From: CAYIHX01 sp964363305
Lineage (GTDB): Bacteria; Bdellovibrionota; UBA1018
Direction: 5' to 3'
DNA length: 37,172 nt
Assembly (NCBI GenBank): GCA_964363305.1
Contig: CAYIHX010000038.1
Coordinates: 1 to 37,172, forward strand
Positions 16,573 to 24,871 of this stretch are shown piece after piece (position 1 is the stretch's first letter; each line of letters starts with the position of its first letter). The position numbers and the translations under genes were made by a program. The notes under the pieces were generated by a model. It was not told the origin of the DNA. It made no database searches and worked only from the letters and a program-made list of their open reading frames with translations.

Positions 16573-17583
16573 TTGAAAGTGGAAAAGAACGTCGCTTCGA
16601 AGCGCAGTCGAGCAAAAGTTGTCGGTCTCGCAGGTCTGCTGATGGTCGCAGGGCTCTCTTGCGCGAGGGGCCAGCTTGCGCGCATCCAAGAGGATGTTGC
16701 CTTGCCAGCTGAGATGGCCGACGCTGAAGATCGGTTTGCCGTCACGGAACTCGAGGGGGAGATTCCCTCCGTTCCGGCTCCGTCTCCTTCTTCTAAAAAA
16801 GTGAAGAAGGGTCGCCCGGCGAAGTCGGCGAGGACGTCTGGGCCTTTCGTATATCCGAACCGGAGGCCTCTCAAGGATCCGTTCTGGCATAATGAAAAGC
16901 ACGTCTTCGACATCACCTACTTTGGAGTGAAGGGTGGGGAGTTCACGATCGACGTCCTTTCGGACAAGGTGATCAATGGGCGCCCGGTGTATCACGTCAA
17001 GGGAACCGCCAAGAGTTCTGACGTTTTCGGCATGTTCTATCGCATTGACGATTACATCGAGACCTTCTGGGATTTTCAGGGATTGTTTTCATATCGCTTT
17101 CATCTTGTTCAGGATGAGACCAAACAGACCCGCGATGCTTTGGAACTCTATGATCACGAGAAAGCGCAGACTTTTTTTTGGAACCGATCGAACCATAAGG
17201 AGCGGGGCCTTCATGAATCGAAAGAGTTCAAAGAAATGGTGCCCTTTTCCCAGGACAGCTTTTCGGCGCTTCTGTATCTGAGAGTCCTGCCGATGCCGGA
17301 TGGTGCCGTATTGACCTTTCCCGTGATATCGGAAGGTAAGAATTGGGAAGCCGAAGTGTCCGTGGTGCGGCGCGAGGAGATCAATACTCCAATGGGTCGA
17401 TACAAGGCCATTGTCTTGAAACCTGAGACAAAATTTAATGGGATCATGCAAAAGCGTGGAGACAGCTTCATCTGGCTCTCGGACGATGATCGACGCTATA
17501 TGCTCCGGCTCGAAGCGAAGCTGAAGATCGGCACCGTGATCGCCGAGTGCAAACGTATCGAGGACGGCGACCTTCGCAAATGA
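16573..17583 (+). CDS. DUF3108 exported protein
   Basis: 336 aa from TTG 16573 (GTG 16579 is equally possible and better spaced from GGG). The basic N-terminus and hydrophobic stretch VVGLAGLLMVAGLSC suggest a signal peptide. The Cys does not fit a canonical lipobox, because -3 is Gly. A low-complexity Pro/Ser/Lys linker (about 60-95) precedes the DUF3108 domain, which starts around FDITYFGVKGGEFTIDV and ends near AECKRIE. The domain is beta-rich and resembles lipoprotein-carrier-like folds. Members are often encoded next to LPS or envelope genes, but their biochemical role is not established to my knowledge. Here it sits between the lipid A acyltransferase and the heptosyltransferase-like gene. 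The stop overlaps the next start (ATGA 17580-17583). Confidence 0.8.
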   Translation: MKVEKNVASKRSRAKVVGLAGLLMVAGLSCARGQLARIQEDVALPAEMADAEDRFAVTELEGEIPSVPAPSPSSKKVKKGRPAKSARTSGPFVYPNRRPLKDPFWHNEKHVFDITYFGVKGGEFTIDVLSDKVINGRPVYHVKGTAKSSDVFGMFYRIDDYIETFWDFQGLFSYRFHLVQDETKQTRDALELYDHEKAQTFFWNRSNHKERGLHESKEFKEMVPFSQDSFSALLYLRVLPMPDGAVLTFPVISEGKNWEAEVSVVRREEINTPMGRYKAIVLKPETKFNGIMQKRGDSFIWLSDDDRRYMLRLEAKLKIGTVIAECKRIEDGDLRK

Positions 17584-18671
17584 AGATTCTCGTTCGTGCG
17601 CCGAACTGGATAGGAGACCAGATCCTGGCCTATCCTTTTTTTTACTGGCTTCGGCAGTCATATCCGGAGGCGCAGATCACGGTCGTTTGCGTGGACTGGG
17701 TTTTGGACATCCAGTTTCGTGCCTCGGTGAACGAGATCCATGTTTTGCCGCGGGCCGGAGGCGCGGGAAAGTGGGAGCGCTTTCGTCTTCTGGAAGAGGT
17801 GGCTGGCGAGCTGAAGGGGCGTGGGCCCTGGGACCTTGGAATCTCGCTGCCGAATTCATTCTCTGCCGCGTGGCTGCTGTATCGGAGCGGTTGTCGCGAA
17901 CGTCGGGGATACGGTTTCGAGGGGCGGGGTTTTCTTCTGACCGACCGCAGGGATTTCGAGGAATTGCAGGGGATTCCCAGGGCAGAGAGTTACCTGCGTC
18001 TCGCGTTCCCTAAAGAGGCGAAGCCGGAGTCCTTGGATGATTTTTTTCCGAAGCTGCCGGAAAACAACTTAGATGAACCAGTGCCCGGTGTCGTGGATCA
18101 TTTCAATTCAGTCGCGGAGTGGGGCGTCTCCGAGGCCCTTTCTCTTCCTCGTGGGGATTATTGGATTCTGGCGCCAGGATCGCAGGCGGAATCGAGGCGG
18201 TGGCCGCTGGAGTACTTCTCGGTGCTGGCCAGACGCATCGCTCAGAGTACTGATCTGCAAGGTGTGATCGTCGGGGGACCTCTGGAGGCACCGCTCGCGA
18301 GCCGCCTTTGCGCGGATTTGTCGCTGCGCCTTTTGGATCGTACCGCGCAAGGGCCCTTGCCTCGTCTTTCCGGGCTTTTTTCATCCGCTCGTTTCAGCGT
18401 CGTGAACGATTCTGGTCTGGCCCACCTGTCGGCGCTTCACGGGTGCACGACTTTCGTGGTTTGGGGGGCAGGGGATCCCCGCCACACGAAACCGTTGGGG
18501 CCGGGTCGCGTCCAGTTGATCTTCAATCCGATTGAATGCTGGCCCTGCGAGCGAAATACCTGTTTTCAGCTTCCCGCCGCGCAGCTACAGTGTCTGAAAG
18601 GCATTCAAGCCGATTCAGTATTCGAGGAGATTCGGCGTGTCGTCCGAGGAACTATCCCATTCAGAGATTGA
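17580..18671 (+). CDS. glycosyltransferase family 9, heptosyltransferase (WaaF-like)
   Basis: 363 aa. GT9 enzymes add heptose from ADP-heptose to the LPS inner core, on the cytoplasmic face. The N-terminus KILVRAPNWIGDQILAYPFF has the family's 'P-N-W-I-G-D' loop. GVIVGGPLEAPLA and SVVNDSGLAHLSALHGCTT form the nucleotide-sugar site with the conserved 'D-S-G-L-x-H-L-A'-type motif. The C-terminus has four cysteines (CWPCERNTC plus QCLKG), as in WaaF-type proteins. ATG 17580 overlaps the DUF3108 stop; the frame upstream of it has no convincing start. It is coupled to the next glycosyltransferase by a 35-nt overlap. Donor and acceptor are inferred from family and context. Confidence 0.88.
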   Translation: MKILVRAPNWIGDQILAYPFFYWLRQSYPEAQITVVCVDWVLDIQFRASVNEIHVLPRAGGAGKWERFRLLEEVAGELKGRGPWDLGISLPNSFSAAWLLYRSGCRERRGYGFEGRGFLLTDRRDFEELQGIPRAESYLRLAFPKEAKPESLDDFFPKLPENNLDEPVPGVVDHFNSVAEWGVSEALSLPRGDYWILAPGSQAESRRWPLEYFSVLARRIAQSTDLQGVIVGGPLEAPLASRLCADLSLRLLDRTAQGPLPRLSGLFSSARFSVVNDSGLAHLSALHGCTTFVVWGAGDPRHTKPLGPGRVQLIFNPIECWPCERNTCFQLPAAQLQCLKGIQADSVFEEIRRVVRGTIPFRD

Positions 18672-19860
18672 GCAAGTAGCGGAGCGCCTCAAGGGGCGTC
18701 TTGACGTCCTGGTCATTTGCCTTTCGCATTCGTGGGGCGGACTTGAGCAGGTAGCGGCCAATGATGCCCTAGAGGTCGCCGCTCTGGGCTTTCCCGTTCG
18801 TGTCCTTTGTCTGGATGGGAGCCCGATCCATAACGCTCTGAGGTCGAGGCCGACCTTAAAGCTTGTTCCTGTGGGGTTTGAGCCGCGTGACCTCTTCGAC
18901 TTCCAGATGAGGGCTCAGCTGCTAGAAATGATCGTGGGTGGAATTACCTTGGTTCATTCGCATCAGACGTCCCTTCTTGGTTCAGTAGTACCCTGGATCT
19001 GGAAATATTCTCGGGTTGCTTTGATCGCTTCTCGACACATTATGAACGCTCATAATAAGCGCACGCTTTTTCATCGGATTATTTACAGCCGAGTGGATGC
19101 TTTGCTTGCGATGAGTCAGGCGCTGCGGAAAAATATTCTTCAAACCCACCCGCTGCCGGAACGGAAAGTTCATGTGGTCAATCTCGGTCTTGATTTTGAT
19201 CGATTCGATCCATCGAAGGTGGACCCACGGAAGCAGCGTTCCGCGTGGGGTGCGGACGAAGAGACGGTGGTGATCGGGGTGGTGGGGCGCATCGATACGG
19301 CGAAGTGCCAGGATGTTTTTATCAAGGCGGCCGCTGGGCTGCTGAAAAACCCCCGACTGGGCGAAAAGCTTAAGTTCGTCATCGTGGGCGAGGAAACACT
19401 AGGAAGGGTATCGAATTACCTGGATGAATTGCGGCTGATGGTTGCGCAGTTTCGAATGCAGGATGATGTTGTTTTCGCCGGATATCAGGAAAATATCCCA
19501 GAGGTGATGAAGGCTTTCGATATTTTCGTAATGCCTTCGCGGCAAGAGACGTTTGGGCTCGTGGCGATCGAGGCCATGGCGGTAGAGTGTCCGATTGTTA
19601 TTTCAAGCGGGGGCAGTGCATCCGAGATCGTGGGGCCCGATCAGGAATTTGGGGTGCTGGTCCGGCCTCATGACGCGTTCGATCTTCAGCAGAAGCTGCG
19701 ATTCCTTTTGGATAACCCGCTGGAGCGGGTGCAGATGGGGCAGCGGGCCCGCGAACACGTTCGCTTGAACTACGACCGACGGCAAAGAGTGGTCCGAACG
19801 CTGAAAATCTATGATCGTGCTCTCGCGCGCCGGGAACGGCGTTGGGTGAACAGATCTTAG
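18637..19860 (+). CDS. glycosyltransferase family 4 (GT-B)
   Basis: 407 aa. GTG 18637 is supported by GAGGAG at 18624-18629, 7 nt upstream, so the 35-nt overlap with the GT9 gene appears genuine. The N-terminal half includes CLSHSWGGLEQVA, a typical GT-B acceptor-domain opening. The C-terminal GT4 domain has VGVVGRIDTAKCQDVFIKAA and VFAGYQENIPEVMKAFD. The E-x7-E nucleotide-sugar motif is RQETFGLVAIEAMAVECP, followed by SGGSASEIVG. It probably extends the LPS core oligosaccharide after the heptosyltransferase; the sugar cannot be told. It is the last gene of the plus-strand envelope operon. Its stop overlaps a convergent gene by 4 nt, with no hairpin terminator. Confidence 0.88.
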   Translation: MSSEELSHSEIEQVAERLKGRLDVLVICLSHSWGGLEQVAANDALEVAALGFPVRVLCLDGSPIHNALRSRPTLKLVPVGFEPRDLFDFQMRAQLLEMIVGGITLVHSHQTSLLGSVVPWIWKYSRVALIASRHIMNAHNKRTLFHRIIYSRVDALLAMSQALRKNILQTHPLPERKVHVVNLGLDFDRFDPSKVDPRKQRSAWGADEETVVIGVVGRIDTAKCQDVFIKAAAGLLKNPRLGEKLKFVIVGEETLGRVSNYLDELRLMVAQFRMQDDVVFAGYQENIPEVMKAFDIFVMPSRQETFGLVAIEAMAVECPIVISSGGSASEIVGPDQEFGVLVRPHDAFDLQQKLRFLLDNPLERVQMGQRAREHVRLNYDRRQRVVRTLKIYDRALARRERRWVNRS

Positions 19861-21389
19861 CGTTTCGAGAAAACCTGACCGAGAATTTTCATGCCGCCGA
19901 TGGCACGGGCGGCAAAAACTCCGCTCATCATGGCGCCGGTGATTCCGTGCATGAAGGCATCGGCGCCGGTGAGAATGAGGCCGGGAATGGGGGTTCTTGG
20001 TTTGAGCCAGCGAGCTCGAAAGCGAGCGGGGGTGGCCGGCAGACCGTAGTTTTCGCCCAATGGATGCGAGCAGTAGTGGTGCGTTGTAAGAGGCGTGGAG
20101 AGTTCGGCGGTGTCGACGAGCGCGCGAAATCCTGGGATATTTATTTCAGTGAATGTGAGAAGCGATTCTGTGATGCGCTTTTTGAGAGCCTGATAATTTT
20201 CGTCACGCTGTTTCGCAGGTTGGTCTTTCCAGGGCGCGAAGGCTTGCCAGCTCATGGGAGCGATGATCTGCGCCGTATGGTCCTCGGTGCCGGGGTCTTT
20301 GAGTGACGCGAACGAAACATAGGCCATGCCAACCTGGCCCCGTGCGAGCTCGTCTTGTTCACGAAGGATTCGGTCGTGATCTTCATGTGCGAACAACCAG
20401 TAGTTCTCGCCTCGTAGTCCCAGGGTGGCGGGGGTTGTCTTGAGTCCGATGAAGAGGGTTACAAACCCGGTTCCAGGGGGGAAATTTTCGAGTTCCGGTC
20501 GAAACTTCAAAGGGGTTTCGGCCGGAAGCAGTTTTAGAAACGTGTTGCGAGCACCCGCATTAGAGACGATCCAGTGGGCTCGAATTTCTACGCCACTTTC
20601 TAGCCGGACGCCGGTCGCCTTTCCGTTTTCAACGAGGATCTGCGTCACGGGCGTACCGCTGCGAACCTCGCCGCCCGCTTTCTCGATGACCTTTTTGACG
20701 GTGGAAGCGATCGTATCGCTTCCACCGTCGGGATAGAAGCCTCCGTTCGCATAGTGATTCGCAATGATGCAGTGAATCATAAAAGCGCTTTTTTCAGGAG
20801 AAAGGCCGTGGTCTCCCCATTGAGATGCGACCGCCGCTCGGAGGTGCGGATTGTGGGGGATCAGTTTTTCGAGGGCCGATTCGGTGGTCATCAGGGCGAG
20901 GCGACGTCCACGCGTCGGCAAAAGGGAAAGAGGCGTCGAGATGAGGCTGGGTAAGAAGGCCTTCGCGAGGAGTGGGTTGATGCTGCTCAGGACCGACCGC
21001 ATGGCTTTCAGGTAGCGATCGATCGATTCCGCCTCTGATGGAAAGGAGGCCAGGAGAGAATCTCGGAGACCGGTCGGGCCCTTCTTCATCCGGACCTCAA
21101 AGGAAGGATATCGAAAGACGTCATAGACGTCGGGCATGGGTAGCCAGTTGACCTGCTTGGCCGTCACCAGATCCATGACGTGGCGGGAGGGGGCCCCCGG
21201 TTGCATGTCGCCGACGTAGTGAAGGCCGACATCGAACTTGTACTTTCCGGCCCTTTTGAACGTATGGGTGAAACCGCCGAGCTTTTTATGCTTTTCCAGT
21301 AGGAGGACTTTTTTCCCGGCGAGTTGCGAGAGCAGGCTCGCGGCCGTAAGGCCTCCCATACCGCTTCCGATCACGATCACGTCGAACAT
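19857..21389 (-). CDS. FAD-dependent phytoene desaturase / retinol saturase-like oxidoreductase
   Basis: 510 aa, minus strand. Start ATG 21389 is chosen because the protein then begins MFDVIVIGSGMGGLTAASLL, the canonical dinucleotide-binding motif at the very N-terminus; the longer frame adds 42 unlikely residues. LLEKHKKLGGFTHTFKRAG and KFDVGLHYVGDM are carotenoid-isomerase/RetSat-type blocks. GGFYPDGGSDTIASTVKKVI and the C-terminal GLILTGADAFMHGITGAMMSG complete the FAD site. Relatives include CrtI/CrtISO and all-trans-retinol saturase, which saturate or isomerise conjugated polyenes. No carotenoid synthesis genes are nearby, so the substrate is unknown. It is transcribed divergently from rpsA and convergently with the GT4 gene. 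Confidence 0.85.
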   Translation of the reverse strand: MFDVIVIGSGMGGLTAASLLSQLAGKKVLLLEKHKKLGGFTHTFKRAGKYKFDVGLHYVGDMQPGAPSRHVMDLVTAKQVNWLPMPDVYDVFRYPSFEVRMKKGPTGLRDSLLASFPSEAESIDRYLKAMRSVLSSINPLLAKAFLPSLISTPLSLLPTRGRRLALMTTESALEKLIPHNPHLRAAVASQWGDHGLSPEKSAFMIHCIIANHYANGGFYPDGGSDTIASTVKKVIEKAGGEVRSGTPVTQILVENGKATGVRLESGVEIRAHWIVSNAGARNTFLKLLPAETPLKFRPELENFPPGTGFVTLFIGLKTTPATLGLRGENYWLFAHEDHDRILREQDELARGQVGMAYVSFASLKDPGTEDHTAQIIAPMSWQAFAPWKDQPAKQRDENYQALKKRITESLLTFTEINIPGFRALVDTAELSTPLTTHHYCSHPLGENYGLPATPARFRARWLKPRTPIPGLILTGADAFMHGITGAMMSGVFAARAIGGMKILGQVFSKR

Positions 21390-21431
21390 GAGGGGTATCC
21401 TAGCCCAGCGGGGGGGCGCTTGAAATAGGCT

Positions 21432-21460
21432 TTGACAAGGGGTGGCGGGGTTTCTATACC
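21432..21460 (+). promoter_or_regulatory. sigma70-type promoter of rpsA
   Basis: TTGACA at 21432-21437 is a perfect -35 hexamer. A 17-nt spacer leads to TATACC at 21455-21460, a 4/6 match to the -10. Transcription would start near 21467, giving a leader of about 100 nt before rpsA. It lies in the 180-nt divergent gap between the minus-strand flavoenzyme gene and rpsA. This is the clearest promoter in the window. Confidence 0.7.
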
Positions 21461-21532
21461 CCAGGGTACCGTGAGAGTTGGCGCTAGTCCTTGCATTGCG
21501 GGATGTTGAGTCCACGGTTTCTCATAGAAAGG

Positions 21533-21554
21533 CCCTGAGGTTTTCACCTGAGGG
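21533..21554 (+). promoter_or_regulatory. leader hairpin covering the rpsA Shine-Dalgarno
   Basis: CCCTGAGGT (21533-21541) and ACCTGAGGG (21546-21554) pair around a TTTC loop, with one central G-G mismatch. The right arm contains the only Shine-Dalgarno-like stretch (GAGGG) before rpsA, 15 nt upstream of the ATG. The stem would mask it in the mRNA. S1 protein represses its own translation in E. coli through a structured leader; a comparable role here is inference. Confidence 0.4.
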
Positions 21555-21569
21555 ATCAAAATCAAATAC

Positions 21570-23381
21570 ATGGTCAGTAAACAAACCGCTGGAGCAGATA
21601 GCTCCACGAAAAATCTTCCGAAAAACCAAAACTGGATGGCTGAGTTCAGCTCGTTCAGTGACGCCGAGGATCTTGATACTTCTCACGAAAGCGGAGAAGA
21701 GACCTTTGCGGAGCTTTTTGAAGCTTCCCAGCAACAGCAGGAAATCAAGGAGGGCGAAGTCGTCGACGGTACTGTTGTCGCGCTCTCTTCCGAATACGTG
21801 ACAGTGGACATCGGCTATAAGTGCGAAGGCTTGGTTCCTACCCAGGAGTTCAAGGACGCGCAGGGCGTGGCCCACGTTAACGTGGGTGACGTCGTGAGCG
21901 TTTATCTCGAGCGCATGGAGATGGAAAACGGCTTCATGCTCCTGTCGAAGGACAAAGCCGAAATCATCCGTGCTTGGGACGAAATTTCTCAGGCCTGCGA
22001 AAATGATCAGCTGGTTGAAGGGATCGTGATTGCGAAGGTGAAGGGCGGTCTCTCTGTCGATATCGGCGTGAAGGCCTTCTTGCCTGGCAGCCAGATCGAT
22101 ACCAAGCCAGTCAAGAACCTCGATAAATTTGTCGGTAAGCGCTTCAAGTTCAAGATCATCAAGTTCAACAAGAAGCGAGGGAATATCGTGCTTTCTCGTC
22201 GCGCGGTGGTTTCGCAGGAGCGCGAGCTGCAACGTGCGGAGACCTTGTCGAACCTTCAAGAGGGCATGGTCGTGACCGGTACGGTGAAGAACATCACTGA
22301 GTACGGAGCGTTCATTGACCTCGGCGGCATGGACGGCTTGCTCCATATCACGGATATGAGCTGGGGCCGCATCAAGCACCCGAGCGAACTGTTCGCGGTG
22401 GGCGATGAAGTCAAGGTCAAGGTCTTGAAGTATGATCGCGAGAAGGAACGTGTTTCTCTCGGCCTCAAGCAAGTCACGGCTAATCCTTGGGACGAAGTGG
22501 AATTCAAATTCCCGGTCGGCATGACGGTGAAGGGCAAGATCGTGAGCTTGAAGGATTACGGCGCTTTCGTCGAACTCGACGATGGCATCGAAGGTCTCAT
22601 TCATGTGAGCGAGATGTCTTGGACCGAGCGTGTGAAGCATCCTTCGAAGGTCGTCAACATCGGCGACGAAGTGGAATGCAAGGTATTGGAAGTCGATTCG
22701 AAACAGAAGCGAATCAGCCTCGGCTTGAAGCAGCTTCAGTCGAATCCTTGGGACGATCTCGAAGTGAAGTTCCCAGTCGGAACGATCATGGAAGAGGCGG
22801 AAGTGAAGTCGGTCACCGACTTTGGTATTTTCGTCGACGTGGGAATGGGCATCGATGGCCTTGTGCACATCGGCGACTTCTCCTGGTCGAAGAAACCCGC
22901 TCACCCGTCGGAACGTTACAAGAAGGGCGACAAAGTTCGTTGCGTCGTCTTGGCGATCGACAAGGCCAACGAGAAGTTCTCTCTCGGCGTGAAGCAGCTT
23001 GAGCGCGATCCTTGGGAAAGCATCAAGTCTCGTTATCGTACGGGTCAGGCCATCGAAGGGCCTGTGACCAAGTTGACCGACTTTGGCGCTTTCGTAGAAA
23101 TCGAAGAGGGCATCGAGGGCTTGATCTACGTTTCGGAGATCGCGGATCACCGCATCGAGAAGCCGGCTGACGTGCTTAAAGCGGGTGACCGCGTGCGCGC
23201 GGAAATTCTCTCGATCGAGCCGAAGGAGCGCCGCATCGGGCTCTCTATCAAGCAGCTCGGTCGCAGCGAAGAACGTGCCAACTACGAGTCCTACGTCGGC
23301 GAGCGCTCCAAGAAGACCTCCATGGGCGATCTCTTGGGCGAGAAGCTCAAGGATATGATGAAGGACAAGAAAGACGAGTAA
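21570..23381 (+). CDS. rpsA: 30S ribosomal protein S1
   Basis: 603 aa. It binds mRNA and helps load it on the 30S subunit. Six S1/OB-fold repeats are visible, each opening with 'G-x-x-V/I-x-G-x-V'-like sequence and ending in a 'R-I-S-L-G-L-K-Q'-like strand (for example VSLGLKQVTANPWD, ISLGLKQLQSNPWD, FSLGVKQLERDPWE). The first two repeats are divergent, as usual for S1's ribosome-binding half. An acidic, Gln-rich N-terminal extension (about 1-55) is longer than in E. coli. The C-terminus ends in a Lys/Asp-rich tail (KDMMKDKKDE). The start is ATG 21570; ATG 21636 (MAEFSS) is a shorter alternative. It is transcribed alone: own promoter, leader hairpin and terminator. The cmk gene that often precedes rpsA is absent. 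Confidence 0.96.
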   Translation: MVSKQTAGADSSTKNLPKNQNWMAEFSSFSDAEDLDTSHESGEETFAELFEASQQQQEIKEGEVVDGTVVALSSEYVTVDIGYKCEGLVPTQEFKDAQGVAHVNVGDVVSVYLERMEMENGFMLLSKDKAEIIRAWDEISQACENDQLVEGIVIAKVKGGLSVDIGVKAFLPGSQIDTKPVKNLDKFVGKRFKFKIIKFNKKRGNIVLSRRAVVSQERELQRAETLSNLQEGMVVTGTVKNITEYGAFIDLGGMDGLLHITDMSWGRIKHPSELFAVGDEVKVKVLKYDREKERVSLGLKQVTANPWDEVEFKFPVGMTVKGKIVSLKDYGAFVELDDGIEGLIHVSEMSWTERVKHPSKVVNIGDEVECKVLEVDSKQKRISLGLKQLQSNPWDDLEVKFPVGTIMEEAEVKSVTDFGIFVDVGMGIDGLVHIGDFSWSKKPAHPSERYKKGDKVRCVVLAIDKANEKFSLGVKQLERDPWESIKSRYRTGQAIEGPVTKLTDFGAFVEIEEGIEGLIYVSEIADHRIEKPADVLKAGDRVRAEILSIEPKERRIGLSIKQLGRSEERANYESYVGERSKKTSMGDLLGEKLKDMMKDKKDE

Positions 23382-23411
23382 GATTTTTCCGAGTATTCGG
23401 AAGATCTCATG

Positions 23412-23447
23412 AACCGCTCGGGCCTTTGGCTCGGGCGGTTTTTTTTT
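23412..23447 (+). terminator. rho-independent terminator of rpsA
   Basis: A 10-bp stem is formed by ACCGCTCGGG and CTCGGGCGGT (two G-U pairs), with loop CCTTTGG. A run of nine T follows directly. It starts about 30 nt after the rpsA stop and ends the rpsA transcript. Confidence 0.9.
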
Positions 23448-23487
23448 GAATTTCCAAGGTCGGCCTCTTCTGAGACGATGGAATGAC

Positions 23488-24408
23488 ATGGGCTTTCGTG
23501 CGCTTCCGACAATCATACTCTTGCTCTTTGCGCAGCATCAGGCGGCTTTCGCCGCCCAGGCGGAGAAGGTGGCACTGTACGTCGATGACGGAGTGTGGGG
23601 CCCTGGCGTTTCTCATCTCAAAGAGTTTATGAAGCTTCATGGCTTTAGCTATGAGGTATTAAATGCGGAAAAAATTATCCATGGAGAGCTGCGGGCTGAC
23701 TCCTTTTCATCTCTGATCATGCCCGGGGGAAAGTCTTGGGAGTATCTACGAAAACTCGGCCCCGTAGGCGGCAAGGCGATTCTGAACTTTGTCGAAGCCG
23801 GGGGCGGGTATTTCGGAATCTGTGCGGGAGGTTTTTACGCCAGTTCGATGCGAGAGGGCCCGTTCCCTACCGGTGGGCGGCACGAGGCGGAGACGGCCAT
23901 ATATCCGTACGGGATTGGGTTATTCGACTCAGTGGCGGTGGACGGCGCGAACGTGTCCCAGCTGCGGAAGGAGTTTCGGAACGGGGTGAGGCCCTTCGAC
24001 GTATTGGACGAGAGCGGCGCCACGGCTGGCAGAATTCAGGCTTTACTGCTCGAGGGTTCGGGTTGGCGGATCGAGGAGCGCGTGTCGTTGGCTCAGCGAG
24101 TCCGAGTGCTAGCCCGCTTCACGCAGAGTCATTTGCCCGCGATTCTGACTTTTGAAAAAGGGCGCGGGCGTGCGTTTATCACCGGTCCTCATCTTGAGAT
24201 TGAAGAGCAGAATTTTTATTGGGGGCTTCCTTATCGTGACCCCGAATCAGATTGGCCCCTGGTTGAAGCGGGTCTGAATTTCGTGAAGCGAGGCAGTTCG
24301 TCGACGAGCGCGGCTCTCATGAGGTCGATTGCGGACCAGGTTCGTCACGGCTTGAAGGCGAGAGTTCCCCCGTCTGGTCGCTTCTCGATCCCCCTTGGCC
24401 TTTTTTGA
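23488..24408 (+). CDS. exported BPL_N-domain (class I glutamine amidotransferase-like) protein
   Basis: 306 aa. ATG 23488 gives a clean signal peptide (FRALPTIILLLFAQHQAAFA); the frame upstream overlaps the rpsA terminator. The mature part starts VALYVDDGVWGPGVSHLKEF, then SLIMPGGKSWEYLRKLG and YFGICAGGFYAS. Cys112 sits at the nucleophile elbow of a GATase1/DJ-1-like fold, as in the BPL_N family (the domain found at the N-terminus of some eukaryotic biotin-protein ligases). Later blocks include RAFITGPHLEIEE, where the GPHLE motif resembles the catalytic His-Glu of amidotransferases. The reaction and substrate are unknown; periplasmic location is predicted. It lies just after the rpsA terminator and may have its own promoter. 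Confidence 0.75.
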   Translation: MGFRALPTIILLLFAQHQAAFAAQAEKVALYVDDGVWGPGVSHLKEFMKLHGFSYEVLNAEKIIHGELRADSFSSLIMPGGKSWEYLRKLGPVGGKAILNFVEAGGGYFGICAGGFYASSMREGPFPTGGRHEAETAIYPYGIGLFDSVAVDGANVSQLRKEFRNGVRPFDVLDESGATAGRIQALLLEGSGWRIEERVSLAQRVRVLARFTQSHLPAILTFEKGRGRAFITGPHLEIEEQNFYWGLPYRDPESDWPLVEAGLNFVKRGSSSTSAALMRSIADQVRHGLKARVPPSGRFSIPLGLF

Positions 24409-24431
24409 GTAGATGTAGATACTGAGGGCGC

Positions 24432-24866
24432 CTATTTCCTCAGCACGACGCAGGTCGTGGCCCCATTCATTGAGCGGCCGCCTTTGAGAACGGCGAGAAA
24501 ATCGGCCGGATAGAGTTTGATTTTTTCGCCGTTGAGGACGTTGCGCTCGGTTGGGCGAGGATTGATGACGAGGCCGAAAGATTCGCTCGAGAAGACGAGA
24601 TCACCCATGGCGAGGGTACTTAAGTCGGCGCGAGTGCTAATCGATGCGATGAGAACAAAATTTTCGTAGATGGAGATTTCGGCTTCAGTTTCTGACTGCA
24701 GGCGCACGATGATGCGCGGGCCGGTCGGGTTTTCTTCTGTGCGGCACGAAAACCCTGCAAGGTGCTCGAGGTCAAACTCGGAGTGAACCGATGAGTGTGA
24801 GGGGTGAGCGACCGCAACGGCGGCGAGTACAATTGCCAGGGACACGGCCAAACGGAGGTACTGCAT
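24432..24866 (-). CDS. hypothetical exported protein
   Basis: 144 aa, minus strand. A clear signal peptide (YLRLAVSLAIVLAAVAVAHP) opens the protein, so it is probably periplasmic. The mature ~120 residues are beta-strand rich. There are two cysteines, one in FSCRTEEN near the start of the mature part and one in ATTCVVLRK at the very C-terminus, that could form a disulfide. The pattern (short exported beta protein, two Cys) is common among predatory or environmental Gram-negatives, but I do not recognise a family. It is convergent with the BPL_N gene (23 nt gap) and divergent from sppA (80 nt gap). Confidence 0.6.
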   Translation of the reverse strand: MQYLRLAVSLAIVLAAVAVAHPSHSSVHSEFDLEHLAGFSCRTEENPTGPRIIVRLQSETEAEISIYENFVLIASISTRADLSTLAMGDLVFSSESFGLVINPRPTERNVLNGEKIKLYPADFLAVLKGGRSMNGATTCVVLRK

Positions 24867-24871
24867 ATACG

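Noticed and set aside
21522..23516. 664-codon open frame on the minus strand
   Set aside because: It is the antisense of rpsA, whose six S1 repeats are unmistakable; the His/Asp/Leu/Arg-rich composition is typical of a shadow frame in high-GC coding DNA.
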